Shown here one piece after another: positions 1-8,661 of a stretch of DNA of 64,000 bases. Below the pieces are notes generated by a model. It made no database searches and was not told where the DNA came from. It saw only the letters and a list, made by a program, of their open reading frames with translations. The position numbers and the translations under genes were made by a program. The first letter of the stretch is position 1; the number at the start of each line of letters is the position of its first letter. The stretch lies in NCBI GenBank assembly GCA_032051265.1, contig DAMBYU010000010.1, forward strand, positions 1-64,000, in the 5' to 3' direction. This DNA is from Dryocola sp032051265 (GTDB lineage: Bacteria; Pseudomonadota; Gammaproteobacteria; Enterobacterales; Enterobacteriaceae).

Positions 1-48
1 GATGGTAGTGTGGGGTCTCCCCATGCGAGAGTAGGGAACTGCCAGGCT
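1..48 (+). rRNA. rrfH: 5S ribosomal RNA, 3' end (partial)
   Basis: The first 48 bases match the 3' third of enterobacterial 5S rRNA, ending in the GGGAACTGCCAGGC helix strand. The rest of the gene, and presumably the 16S and 23S genes, lie upstream of the window. Because tRNA-Asp, dkgB and yafC follow exactly as after E. coli rrnH, this is probably the rrnH-equivalent operon. Confidence 0.93.
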
Positions 49-98
49 CCAAATTCAGAAGTAAGCCGGAGAAATCCGGTGGCTGTAAGCAATTCGGT

Positions 99-175
99 GG
101 AGCGGTAGTTCAGTCGGTTAGAATACCTGCCTGTCACGCAGGGGGTCGCGGGTTCGAGTCCCGTCCGTTCCGCCA
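99..175 (+). tRNA. aspU: tRNA-Asp(GTC), distal tRNA of the rRNA operon
   Basis: A 77-nt cloverleaf with encoded CCA at 173-175. The anticodon GTC (133-135) sits in the loop CTGTCAC, and the TTCGAGT T-loop is present. It lies 50 bases after the 5S rRNA, as aspU does behind E. coli rrnH, so it is probably co-transcribed with the rRNAs. The copy at 9525-9601 is identical over its whole length. Confidence 0.98.
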
Positions 176-181
176 CTTATT

Positions 182-214
182 AAGCCCTGAGTCTTAGACT
201 CAGGGCTTTTTTCT
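182..214 (+). terminator. Rho-independent terminator of the rRNA-tRNA operon
   Basis: Inverted repeat AGCCCTGAGTC / GACTCAGGGCT separated by TTA and followed by a run of T, directly behind aspU. It would end the rrn transcript before dkgB. Confidence 0.9.
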
Positions 215-338
215 TGTCTGAAATTCACTGATATTTGCTATTCCAGCAAATATCTTCTGCGTTTACCTCTCTTTTTCAACATAGTCATTACCCGCATAAT
301 CCTCGTATTACAAACACATATCCCCAACGAGGTCAGTT

Positions 339-1142
339 ATGACAATTCCTGCATTTGGTTTAGGTACTTTTCGCTTAAAAGATGACGTTGTTATCGCATC
401 GGTAAAAACGGCGCTGGGACTGGGTTATCGCACAATCGATACCGCACAAATCTATGATAACGAAACCGCTGTCGGACAGGCGATTGAGGAAAGTGGTGTA
501 GCGCGCGGCGATCTTTTTATCACCACCAAGATCTGGATCGAAAACCTCAGTAAAGACAAGCTGATCCCAAGCCTGAAAGAAAGTCTGAGCAAGCTGCGTA
601 CCGATTATGTCGATCTAACTTTGATCCACTGGCCATCGCCAAACGATGCGGTTTCCGTAGCTGAATTTATGCAGGCGCTAGTGGAAGCGAAGAAAGCAGG
701 TCTGACGCGCCAGATTGGCGTCTCTAATTTCACTATCGACCTGATGCAAAAAGCAGTTGATGCCGTTGGCGCAGAAAACATTGCCACCAACCAGATCGAG
801 CTTTCCCCTTATCTACAGAACCGCAAAGTGGTGGAATGGGCACAGCAGCACGATATTCATATCACTTCTTACATGACGCTTGCTTATGGTAAAGCGCTGT
901 CGGATGACGTCATTGGGCGGATTGCCGGAAAACACAGGGCAACGCCTGCCCAGGTGATTCTGGCATGGGCGATGCAGCTGGGCTATGCCGTCATTCCTTC
1001 TTCAACCAAACGCGAAAACCTGCAAAGTAACCTACAGGCACAAAGGTTAAACCTTGATGAAGAAGATATGGCTGCTATTGCTGCTCTGGATTGCAATGAC
1101 CGCCTGGTCAGCCCCGAAGGTTTGGCACCGCAGTGGGATTGA
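339..1142 (+). CDS. dkgB: 2,5-diketo-D-gluconate reductase B (aldo/keto reductase)
   Basis: NADPH-dependent cytosolic aldo/keto reductase. The E. coli homologue reduces 2,5-diketo-D-gluconate and other small aldehydes such as methylglyoxal. The 267-residue protein opens with the family N-terminus (MTIPAFGLGTFRL) and shows DTAQIYDNE (catalytic Asp/Tyr), TTKIW, the LIHWP segment with catalytic His, and the C-terminal cofactor loop IPSSTKREN. Length equals the E. coli protein. The ATG follows a GAGG at 330-333. It has its own upstream region after the rrn terminator, and yafC converges on it, as in E. coli. Confidence 0.95.
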   Translation: MTIPAFGLGTFRLKDDVVIASVKTALGLGYRTIDTAQIYDNETAVGQAIEESGVARGDLFITTKIWIENLSKDKLIPSLKESLSKLRTDYVDLTLIHWPSPNDAVSVAEFMQALVEAKKAGLTRQIGVSNFTIDLMQKAVDAVGAENIATNQIELSPYLQNRKVVEWAQQHDIHITSYMTLAYGKALSDDVIGRIAGKHRATPAQVILAWAMQLGYAVIPSSTKRENLQSNLQAQRLNLDEEDMAAIAALDCNDRLVSPEGLAPQWD

Positions 1143-1147
1143 TATAA

Positions 1148-2050
1148 TTACAGCCCCTTCGGGGGCTGTTTTACCTGTTCGCTCAGGAAGTCGATAAATG
1201 CCCTGATCCGCGTGCTGACGGCCCGATCGCTGTAATACACGGCACTGAAAGGCATCTCTACCGGTAAAAGTTTATCCGCCAGCAACTCAACAAATTTCCC
1301 CTCAGCAACCTCCTGATTAATCATATAGTCAGAAAGACAGGCAACCCCATTTCCCCTCAGGCAAAGCTGTTTTATCGTTTCGCCGCTGTTAGACGAAATG
1401 CCCGGCTTAATATCATAAAGTTGTCCATCGCCCTGTGCGACTGGCCAGCGGTTCAGGCTGGCGGTTTCAGAGAATCCCAGGCAGACATGATCTTTTAGAT
1501 CCTCGGCACTTTCAGGTGTGCCGTACCGTGAAAGATAATCAGGCGAAGCGATAATTTTACGATAGCTTGCAAACAGGGGCCTGGCGCGCAGGCTGGAATC
1601 GGTAAGAGTGCCGGCGCGGATCGCCACATCCACTTTACGTTCAATCAGGTTGATGAACGTTTCAGAGGAGACGAGGGAGAGCGTCATCTCAGGGTAACGT
1701 TCACGAAAAGGTTTAATCAGCGGCATCAGCAGATGCAGCATAACCGGCGTTGCGGCATCAATACGCAGGAGCCCACGCGGCGTCTGGCGAGTTTCCATCA
1801 GCTCATTTTCTGCGGCGGCCATCTCCTGCAGGATCTGCTGTACGCGGCGGAAATAGCGTTCACCTTCTTCTGTCAGGCTCAATTGACGCGTGGTACGGTT
1901 CAGCAGGCTGACGCCCAGTTTCAACTCGAGTTTCTTTACCGCGCGGCTCACGGCTGAGTTTGCCTGGCCCAGTTGTTCTGCCGCCCGGCTAAAACTTCCG
2001 CTTTCCACAACGGCGACGAAGATCGCCAGTTCTTCAGAGGTTGCTTTCAT
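1148..2050 (-). CDS. yafC: LysR-family transcriptional regulator YafC
   Basis: LysR-type regulator of 300 residues. An N-terminal winged helix-turn-helix (residues about 1-60, SGSFSRAAEQLGQANSAVSRAVKKLE) is followed by a periplasmic-binding-like effector domain. It matches the E. coli gene at the same place between dkgB and yafD. The divergently transcribed MFS gene at 2155 starts only 104 bases away, an arrangement typical of a LysR protein controlling its neighbour, so the 2051-2154 interval probably holds both promoters. Target and inducer are not known from sequence. Confidence 0.9.
   Translation of the reverse strand: MKATSEELAIFVAVVESGSFSRAAEQLGQANSAVSRAVKKLELKLGVSLLNRTTRQLSLTEEGERYFRRVQQILQEMAAAENELMETRQTPRGLLRIDAATPVMLHLLMPLIKPFRERYPEMTLSLVSSETFINLIERKVDVAIRAGTLTDSSLRARPLFASYRKIIASPDYLSRYGTPESAEDLKDHVCLGFSETASLNRWPVAQGDGQLYDIKPGISSNSGETIKQLCLRGNGVACLSDYMINQEVAEGKFVELLADKLLPVEMPFSAVYYSDRAVSTRIRAFIDFLSEQVKQPPKGL
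1150..1173. terminator. Hairpin between dkgB and yafC
   Basis: ACAGCCCC-TTC-GGGGGCTGT followed by TTTTA. It overlaps the last codons and stop of yafC, so it can act as the terminator for dkgB; for yafC it lies within the reading frame. Confidence 0.75.
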
Positions 2051-2154
2051 TATTGCTCCTGAAGCAAAATTATATTGATATTTTGTATATTTTTGTTATT
2101 TAACCATCACGCCATACTGCGTGTCATCAAAAGACACCTGCTATGGAGTAAATT

Positions 2155-3341
2155 ATGCCTCTGGCGTTACTGGCGCTGACCATCAGCGCGTTCGCAATCG
2201 GTACTACCGAGTTTGTTATTGTTGGCCTGGTGCCGACCATCGCTGAACAGCTTTCCATCTCACTGCCCTCGGCCGGGTTACTGGTGTCTATTTATGCCCT
2301 GGGCGTAGCCGTTGGGGCGCCAGTATTAACCGCGTTGACGGGAAAGCTGCCGCGTAAAAAGCTGCTGACAGGTTTGATGGTATTGTTTACCGCAGGTAAC
2401 TTGCTGGCCTGGCTGTCGCCAAACTATGAAACGCTGGTCGTTGCCCGCCTGGTGACCGGCCTGGCGCATGGTGTGTTCTTCTCGATTGGTTCTACTATCG
2501 CCACAAGCCTTGTAGCAAAAGAAAAGGCCGCTTCTGCGATTGCCATTATGTTTGGTGGTCTGACCGTTGCGCTGGTAACAGGCGTGCCGCTAGGGACATT
2601 CATTGGGCAGCATTCGGCTGGCGTGAAACCTTCCTGGCCGTTTCTTTCATCGGTATTATCGCGCTAATAAGCAGCATGATTCTGGTGCCGAAAAATATCC
2701 CCACCCGTGCTGTTGCGAGCCTGAAAGATCAGCTTAAGGTACTGACTCATTCCCGCCTGCTGATTATTTATGCCATTACGGCTCTCGGTTATGGCGGCGT
2801 TTTTACCGCTTTTACCTTCCTGGCTCCGATGATGCAGGATCTTGCCGGATATTCACCACAGGCGGTCAGTTGGATCCTGCTGGGTTACGGCGTCTCCGTC
2901 GCCGTTGGTAATATCTGGGGCGGGAAACTGGCCGATCGACATGGCGCGGTGCCTGCGCTGAAGTTTATTTTTGCTGCCCTGGCCGTGTTGCTACTCCTCT
3001 TCCAGTTTACCGCCAGCTCACATACTGCTGCTCTGGTGACGGTGCTGGCGATGGGGATCTTCGCCTTCGGTAACGTGCCGGGCCTGCAAGGCTATGTCGT
3101 ACAGAAAGCACAGGAGTACACGCCAAATGCCGTAGATGTTGCCTCTGGCCTGAACATCGCCGCGTTTAATATCGGTATCGCGTTAGGTTCCGTCATTGGC
3201 GGACAAACCGTACAACGTTTTGGTCTGGCGCAAACCCCGTGGATTGGCGCAGTTATTGTCGTGGGAGCGTTGTTGTTGATTGGCCTGAGCGGCCGCCTCG
3301 ATAAGCGAGCTGAAGCAGCCACCGGCTGGTTAAAAGGGTAA
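2155..3341 (+). pseudogene. MFS efflux permease (DHA1 family), frameshifted
   Basis: Two consecutive reading frames (2155-2667 and 2676-3341) together encode one 12-helix DHA1-type major facilitator, of the AraJ/YdhP kind of drug or sugar exporter. It starts with FAIGTTEFVIVGL and carries the motif-A loop GKLPRKK. Near 2610-2615 the first frame reads GQHS where the family reads GQHFGWRE; restoring one T (CATTCGGC to CATTTCGGC) joins the frames into about 395 residues. This is therefore a single-base deletion or a sequencing error. The rest is undamaged, pointing to a very recent event. It is divergent from yafC, which may regulate it. The gene is not in the E. coli yafC-yafD interval. Confidence 0.85.
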
Positions 3342-3426
3342 GCCGATGAAATTTGTTACGCTCTGATTCATCAACAGCCTGTAATGATCATTGAAACTCT
3401 GCAATAAAGCCCCTATAAATGAAAGA

Positions 3427-3451
3427 CCGCCCTCTGACGGAGGGCTCTTTG
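3427..3451 (+). terminator. Weak terminator after the MFS gene
   Basis: GCCCTC-TGACG-GAGGGC hairpin followed by TCTTT, just before yafD. Stem short, T run short. Confidence 0.45.
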
Positions 3452-3474
3452 GTTACTGAGGTCTTTAGTCAAAC

Positions 3475-4278
3475 GTGCGCAAAAATACTTATGCCATGCG
3501 ATATGTCGCCGGTCAGCCTGCAGAACGCATCCTGCCGCCTGGCTCCTTTGCGACCATAGGGCAGGCATTACCCCCCGGTGAGCCGCTGCCGGGTGAAGGC
3601 GCGTTACGTGTGCTGGTATGGAATATCTTTAAGCAGCAGCGAGCCGACTGGCTTTCGGTGCTGCAAAATTTTGGCAAAGATGCCCATCTTGTTTTGCTGC
3701 AGGAAGCCCAGACCACGCCTGAGCTGGTGGCATTCGCAACCAGTAATTATCTGGCGGCCGATCAGGTTCCAGCCTTTGTTTTGCCGCAGCACCCCTCCGG
3801 TGTGATGACCCTCTCTGCCGCGCATCCTGTTTATTGTTGTCCCCTGCGGGAGCGGGAACCTATTCTGCGCCTGTCCAAATCCGCATTAGTGACGGTCTAT
3901 CCGCTGCCGGATGGCCGTTTATTAATGGTCGTAAACATTCACGCAGTGAATTTTAGCCTGGGTGTGGATGTATACAGCAAACAGCTTGGCCCGATTGGCG
4001 ATCAAATTGGTCACCATAATGGCCCGGTAATTATGGCTGGCGACTTTAACGCATGGAGTCGCCCGCGCATGAATGCCCTGTACCGCTTTGCTCGCGAAAT
4101 GACTCTGCGCGAAGTACGTTTTACCGACGATCATCGCCGTAAAGCGTTCGGTCGCCCGCTGGACTTCGTTTTCTATCGTGGTTTGAATGTCACGGAAGCC
4201 TCCGTGCTGGTTACCCGTGCCTCCGATCACAATCCTCTACTAGTCGAATTCCGTCCCGGCAAGCCTGTGCTGAAGTAA
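3475..4278 (+). CDS. yafD: YafD, endonuclease/exonuclease/phosphatase-family protein
   Basis: 267-residue EEP-superfamily protein with the expected motif series: LVWNIFKQQ (metal site Asn), LLQEAQTT (Glu), MAGDFNAWS (Asp/Asn) and ASDHNPLLVEF (Asp-His). It closely resembles E. coli YafD. Substrate is not established from sequence; the fold hydrolyses phosphoester bonds in nucleic acids or lipids. The start chosen is GTG at 3475, which gives the conserved MRKNTYAMRYVAGQP N-terminus; an ATG eight codons later is the alternative. yafE follows in the same direction 71 bases downstream. Confidence 0.92.
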   Translation: MRKNTYAMRYVAGQPAERILPPGSFATIGQALPPGEPLPGEGALRVLVWNIFKQQRADWLSVLQNFGKDAHLVLLQEAQTTPELVAFATSNYLAADQVPAFVLPQHPSGVMTLSAAHPVYCCPLREREPILRLSKSALVTVYPLPDGRLLMVVNIHAVNFSLGVDVYSKQLGPIGDQIGHHNGPVIMAGDFNAWSRPRMNALYRFAREMTLREVRFTDDHRRKAFGRPLDFVFYRGLNVTEASVLVTRASDHNPLLVEFRPGKPVLK

Positions 4279-4349
4279 GGTTAGTCAGGTCTGCCGTTGG
4301 GCAGACCTGTGGGCTGCCCTTTCTATCACTCAAAGGCAAGGACAATACG

Positions 4350-5120
4350 ATGGCAACACAATCTCACCATGACAAAGTTGAAAGGCAGTTCGGTTCGCAG
4401 GCCAGCGCCTATCTGAGCAGCGCCGTACACGCCTCCGGGCGCGATTTAGAGCGTCTCAGCGCTCGTCTGGCTGCATTCCCTCATGCGAAGCTGCTGGATA
4501 TGGGATGCGGGGCAGGGCACGCCAGTTTCATTGCCGCAGGCCAGGTGAAAGAGGTGGTTGCTTACGATCTTTCTGAGCAGATGCTGGCAGTGGTTAACGA
4601 TGCGGCGCAAACACGCGCTATCGCTAACCTCACGACCCGGCATGGATATGCCGAAACCTTACCCTTTGACGATCAATCTTTTGATATTGTCATTAGCCGC
4701 TACTCAGCCCATCACTGGCATGACGTCGGTAAAGCGCTGCGTGAAGTTAAACGCGTACTGAAGCCGGGCGGCGTCGTCATCTTTATGGATGTAATGTCTC
4801 CGGGCCATCCCGTACTGGATATCTGGCTGCAAACGGTTGAAGCTCTGCGTGATACCTCGCATGTACGCAATTACTCCAGCGGCGAATGGCTGAGTTTGTT
4901 TAATGAGGCGGGACTCATCTCACAAAACCTGTTGTGCGACCGTCTGGAGCTGGAGTTTTCGAGCTGGATTGCAAGGATGAGAACTCCCGCAGTGCTGGCG
5001 GATGCGATTCGCGCGTATCAGCAAAGCGCCTCTGACGAAGTACAACGCTATTTTGAACTGCAGGAGGATGGTTCGTTTAGCAGCGACATCGTTATGCTGG
5101 AGGCGACCAGACCCTGGTAG
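4350..5120 (+). CDS. yafE: YafE, SAM-dependent methyltransferase
   Basis: 256-residue class I methyltransferase of the UbiE/BioC-like group. SAM-binding motif I is at about 48-57 (LLDMGCGAGHAS), followed by the acidic motif II (VVAYDLSEQML), FDIVISRYSAHHW (motif III region) and LKPGG. ATG at 4350 lies behind AAGGACAATACG. The methyl acceptor is unknown. It is co-directional with yafD, as in E. coli, and terminated by the hairpin at 5137. Confidence 0.9.
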   Translation: MATQSHHDKVERQFGSQASAYLSSAVHASGRDLERLSARLAAFPHAKLLDMGCGAGHASFIAAGQVKEVVAYDLSEQMLAVVNDAAQTRAIANLTTRHGYAETLPFDDQSFDIVISRYSAHHWHDVGKALREVKRVLKPGGVVIFMDVMSPGHPVLDIWLQTVEALRDTSHVRNYSSGEWLSLFNEAGLISQNLLCDRLELEFSSWIARMRTPAVLADAIRAYQQSASDEVQRYFELQEDGSFSSDIVMLEATRPW

Positions 5121-5136
5121 AGTCGAGTAATAAAAA

Positions 5137-5161
5137 AGGCACCTCTTCAGGTGCCTTTTCT
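5137..5161. terminator. Bidirectional terminator between yafE and mltD
   Basis: AAGGCACCT-CTTC-AGGTGCCTTTT, preceded by a run of A and followed by a run of T, so it can serve the converging yafE and mltD transcripts. Confidence 0.85.
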
Positions 5162-5172
5162 TTACTAAACAA

Positions 5173-6543
5173 TCAGGTATCAGGTGTAGCGTTGTTGCTT
5201 ACAAAAAGCGTCAACCGATCGCCAGGTTTCAGGTTGTCCGTATCATCGTTCCAGCGCAGAACATCTTTAATATTCACGCCGTGACGTTTCGCGATACTCG
5301 ACAGGGAATCACCCTTGCGCACCTTATAGGTGATGCTATCGTTCTGGGCTAAACGCTCGCCGTCATTGTTGATGCTCAGCGTTTGGCCAGGCTTGATATG
5401 CGCGCCGCGTATACCGTTCCAGCTTTGCAAATCTTTCGTACTCACGCCCATGCGCGAGGCGATGCCCGAAAGGGTGTCACCCGAACGAACTTTATAAGAC
5501 TTGCTGCCGCCTGCGTTGCTGCGGTTATTCGCCATCAGCGTAGGCTGTACAGCCGCGATTTCACCCGATGCCAGTGAGGCTTTTAGCTGGTCAGCATGCT
5601 TCTTCGGCACCATCACATAGCGCTGATTTTTGCCAACGGTAGAGGTTTTAACCCCGGCGTTAAACGTCTTCAGCGCGGTGAGCGGTATCCCTGCCATCTC
5701 GGCGACCTGGGTCAGCTGCACCGGGTTATTAACTTCAACCCGCGCCAGAGCCCGACTTTCGTCCGTGCTTGGCAAACGAACGCCATACTTTTGGCTGTTC
5801 TTGAGTATGTCGCTTAATGCCAGCATCTTCGGCACGTAAATCTTGGTTTCTCGTGGCAGAGAAAGCGACCAGAAGTCCGTTGCCTTGCCGCGGGCTTTGT
5901 TCGCTTTTATGGCGTTCATCACGCGGCCTTCGCCGCTGTTGTACGCTGCAACGGTGAGTAACCAATCGCCGTCAAACATTTTGTTTAAACGCTGCATCAT
6001 ATCCAGTGCGGCAGTGGTGGAAGCCACTACATCACGGCGTGCGTCATACGCTTTGGTCTGTTTAAGACCGTAATTGCGCCCCGTACTTGGAATAATCTGC
6101 CAAATGCCCGCTGCATTTGCGCCAGACGTCGCGTGGGGGTCAAAAGCGCTCTCCACTATGGGTAGCAGTACCAGTTCCATCGGCATGTTACGTTTCTTAA
6201 CCTGCCCGGCAATCCAGTACATATACGGCTCTGCCCGTAATGTTACATCGTGGAGATAGCTCTTATTACGTAGGTACTTCTGTTTCTGTTCGCGGATCCG
6301 GGTATTCTCCGGTATCCCCATCTTTAGCTCGTCGCCGATGAAGTTCCACAGGTTCTGATCTTGCGCGAGGAACGTCCCATCGTCCATCCATCGCGCCGAG
6401 GTCGCTCGACCAGTGTACTTTCCTGCTTCACCTTGACCAGCTGCAGACAGACTCTGCGCATGCTGTTGGACGTTAGCGTCATGCTTTGACGCCTGGCATC
6501 CCACAAGCAAGACAGTGGCGAGTAATATCGCTTTTGCCTTCAT
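5173..6543 (-). CDS. mltD: Membrane-bound lytic murein transglycosylase D
   Basis: Outer-membrane lipoprotein that cleaves the MurNAc-GlcNAc bond of peptidoglycan, leaving 1,6-anhydro-muropeptides. The signal peptide ends in lipobox LVGC (residues 13-16). The SLT domain spans about 100-240 with catalytic Glu131 in LLPIVESAFDP and the downstream GIWQIIPSTGR motif. Two LysM repeats (about 348-391 and 403-446, both YKVRxGDxLSxIA) bind the glycan. The length of 456 residues is close to E. coli MltD. It is followed on the same strand (upstream in coordinates of transcription) by gloB at 70 bases. Confidence 0.96.
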   Translation of the reverse strand: MKAKAILLATVLLVGCQASKHDANVQQHAQSLSAAGQGEAGKYTGRATSARWMDDGTFLAQDQNLWNFIGDELKMGIPENTRIREQKQKYLRNKSYLHDVTLRAEPYMYWIAGQVKKRNMPMELVLLPIVESAFDPHATSGANAAGIWQIIPSTGRNYGLKQTKAYDARRDVVASTTAALDMMQRLNKMFDGDWLLTVAAYNSGEGRVMNAIKANKARGKATDFWSLSLPRETKIYVPKMLALSDILKNSQKYGVRLPSTDESRALARVEVNNPVQLTQVAEMAGIPLTALKTFNAGVKTSTVGKNQRYVMVPKKHADQLKASLASGEIAAVQPTLMANNRSNAGGSKSYKVRSGDTLSGIASRMGVSTKDLQSWNGIRGAHIKPGQTLSINNDGERLAQNDSITYKVRKGDSLSSIAKRHGVNIKDVLRWNDDTDNLKPGDRLTLFVSNNATPDT

Positions 6544-6613
6544 GTGTGTGTCAATGGTTGCTTAAAAGACGAGCAAGGATACATTTGACCGTCAGACAAC
6601 ACAACCATAAAAT

Positions 6614-7369
6614 TTAAAAGCTGTCTTTCTTTGCACGTAACCAGGCGAATATCTGCTGTGGTTGTTGCAAGTTTGTTTCTTTAGCTATTAGAGCTTTTAA
6701 ATCATCATCTTGCGTTCTTAAAAAAACATTAATTTTACGTTCAGTTTGTAAAGAAGTGGGTAAGGTTGATTGGTTTTTTGCACGTAACTCCTTAACTTTT
6801 CGATAGTATCCGATTAACTCTGCGTCATTCGGTAAAACACTTAAGGAAAATTTTAGGTTGGATAAGGTGTACTCATGTGCACAACAAATTAACGTGTCTT
6901 CGGGTAAAGCATTAATCTTTTGAAAAGAATGGTACATTTGCTCAGGTGTGCCCTCGAAAAGCCTTCCACAGCCACCGGAAAACATCGTGTCCCCGCAAAA
7001 AAGATAAGGGAAATTAAAATAAGAGAGATGTCCTGAAGTGTGACCCGGTGTGGCAATTACACTAAATTCATACTTCAAAATATTGATCTTATCTCCTTCC
7101 TCAACTACCCGGTTCGTTCCCTTATCTTGTGTCTCTTCCGGGCCATATACCACAAGCCCCGGGAAGTTTTTGAGGAGTTCTTTCACGCCGCCAACGTGGT
7201 CGTTGTGATGATGAGTAAGCAAAATAGCTTCAGGCTGCCACTGGTTCTCAGCGATGGCCCTGAGCACCGGCGCCGCTTCGCCCGGATCGACAATGATACA
7301 TTTGCCCTCATCATCAGTGAGAACCCAGATGTAGTTATCCTGGAAGGCGGGAATACTGTTAAGATTCAT
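6614..7369 (-). CDS. gloB: Hydroxyacylglutathione hydrolase (glyoxalase II)
   Basis: Hydrolyses S-D-lactoylglutathione to D-lactate and glutathione in methylglyoxal detoxification. This is a metallo-beta-lactamase fold enzyme of 251 residues, the same length as E. coli GloB. The metal ligand motif THHHNDHVGG (about 51-60) binds two metals, with further ligands in TPGHTSGH, FCGDTMF and CAHEYT. Starts are divergent from yafS, 36 bases apart, so the promoters overlap. Base composition is more AT-rich than neighbours but no other sign of transfer is visible. Confidence 0.96.
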   Translation of the reverse strand: MNLNSIPAFQDNYIWVLTDDEGKCIIVDPGEAAPVLRAIAENQWQPEAILLTHHHNDHVGGVKELLKNFPGLVVYGPEETQDKGTNRVVEEGDKINILKYEFSVIATPGHTSGHLSYFNFPYLFCGDTMFSGGCGRLFEGTPEQMYHSFQKINALPEDTLICCAHEYTLSNLKFSLSVLPNDAELIGYYRKVKELRAKNQSTLPTSLQTERKINVFLRTQDDDLKALIAKETNLQQPQQIFAWLRAKKDSF

Positions 7370-7405
7370 AATTCAACCTCTCGGCAAAGCGATTAGAAGG
7401 TAGTG

Positions 7406-8164
7406 ATGAAACCGGCAAGGATACCTGACAATTTCACTTCACCGCATCATTGGGGGCAATTGCCCTGGGGGGAGTATTACCGCGAAGCGCTTGAAAGCCA
7501 GCTGCGCCCGTGGCTTGGCAAAATGTTCGGTTTTCACCTGTTGAAAATAGGCAATCTGAGCGCGGAAATCGACACCAGCGCCTGTGCTATTTCACATCAG
7601 GTGAACGTGGCGTTGCAAGGCCCGCTCTTACAGGTCAATGCCGATCCGCTTCATTTGCCTTTTGCTGCAAAATCTGTCGATGCCTGTCTGCTGGCCCATA
7701 CGCTGCCCTGGTGTCAGGATCCGCATGGCCTGCTGCGTGAGGCCGATCGCGTGTTAATCGACGATGGCTGGCTTATTATCAGCAGTTTTAACCCGCTAAG
7801 TTTACTGGGCTTAGGAAAAACCATTCCTTTCCTGCGTAAACGCCTTCCCTACAGCAGCCGTATGTTCACGCCGATGCGCCAGTACGACTGGCTGGCATTG
7901 CTTAATTTCGAAGTGATGTATCAGCGAGGTTTTCAGGTTTTGCCGTGGCATAAACAAGGCGGGAAAATGCTAAGCACCCACCTTCCGGCTTTAGGGTGCA
8001 TGCATGTGATTGTGGCGCGTAAGCGCACCTTACCGCTGACGTTAAACCCGCAGAAAAACCGCAAAGCTAAATCGCAAATTCGCTCGGCGGTGGGGGCCAC
8101 TCGCCAGTATCGTGAAGGGGTTAAGCCTTCGCGTCCGGCAGATAGCCGACATCCTCAAGAGTAG
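7406..8164 (+). CDS. yafS: YafS, predicted SAM-dependent methyltransferase
   Basis: About 252-residue methyltransferase-like protein, similar over its length to E. coli YafS (PWGEYYREALE, HLLKIGNLSAEI, DPLHLPFAAKSVDACLLAHTLPW, DGWLIISSFNPLSL). Motif I is degenerate, so activity is uncertain. I place the start at the ATG at 7406, five bases behind AAGG, rather than at the overlapping GTG at 7403; this reproduces the E. coli N-terminus MKPARI. The 3' end overlaps the converging rnhA by 44 bases. Confidence 0.9.
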   Translation: MKPARIPDNFTSPHHWGQLPWGEYYREALESQLRPWLGKMFGFHLLKIGNLSAEIDTSACAISHQVNVALQGPLLQVNADPLHLPFAAKSVDACLLAHTLPWCQDPHGLLREADRVLIDDGWLIISSFNPLSLLGLGKTIPFLRKRLPYSSRMFTPMRQYDWLALLNFEVMYQRGFQVLPWHKQGGKMLSTHLPALGCMHVIVARKRTLPLTLNPQKNRKAKSQIRSAVGATRQYREGVKPSRPADSRHPQE

Positions 8165-8594
8165 GGTTCGACGCTGCCACGCGAGCCAGTTCGTCGCAGC
8201 GTTCGTTTTCAGGATGGCCGGCATGGCCTTTTACCCATTCCCAACTGATATTGTGCTCGTTCAGGGCCGCATCCAGGCGCTGCCACAAATCGACATTCTT
8301 CACCGGCTTTTTATCCGCCGTTTTCCAGCCGCGCTTTTTCCAGTTGTGGATCCACTGTGTGATCCCCTGGCGCACATACTGGCTGTCGGTGCTAAGCACA
8401 ATGTCGCAAGGTTCGATTAGCGCCTCAAGTGCGACAATGGCCGCCATCATTTCCATTCGGTTGTTGGTGGTTAAGCGGTAGCCAACGCTGAAAATTTTTT
8501 CATGCTGCTTGTACCGTAAAATGGCACCATATCCGCCCGGACCGGGATTACCGAGGCAAGATCCATCGGTGAAAATTTCTACCTGTTTACGCAT
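8121..8594 (-). CDS. rnhA: Ribonuclease HI
   Basis: Degrades the RNA strand of RNA-DNA hybrids. The 157-residue protein has the four acidic active-site residues in DGSCLGNPGPGG (Asp10), NRMEMMAAI (Glu48), STDSQYV (Asp70) and NERCDELA (Asp134), plus the HAGH loop (His124). An upstream in-frame ATG would add 14 residues, but MRKQVEIFTDGS is the conserved N-terminus, so the start is at 8594. It diverges from dnaQ across a 67-base region, the classic rnhA/dnaQ overlapping-promoter arrangement, and overlaps yafS tail to tail. Confidence 0.96.
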   Translation of the reverse strand: MRKQVEIFTDGSCLGNPGPGGYGAILRYKQHEKIFSVGYRLTTNNRMEMMAAIVALEALIEPCDIVLSTDSQYVRQGITQWIHNWKKRGWKTADKKPVKNVDLWQRLDAALNEHNISWEWVKGHAGHPENERCDELARVAASNPTLEDVGYLPDAKA

Positions 8595-8661
8595 CTCTGG
8601 TAGACTTCCTGTGATTAAAAAAAACAAGTCTGACATAAACGAGCGCTATGAGCACAGCTAT

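Noticed and set aside
605..790. Antisense open frames within dkgB, mltD, proA, pepD and other genes
   Set aside because: Shadow frames of high-GC coding sequence without ribosome sites or similarity.
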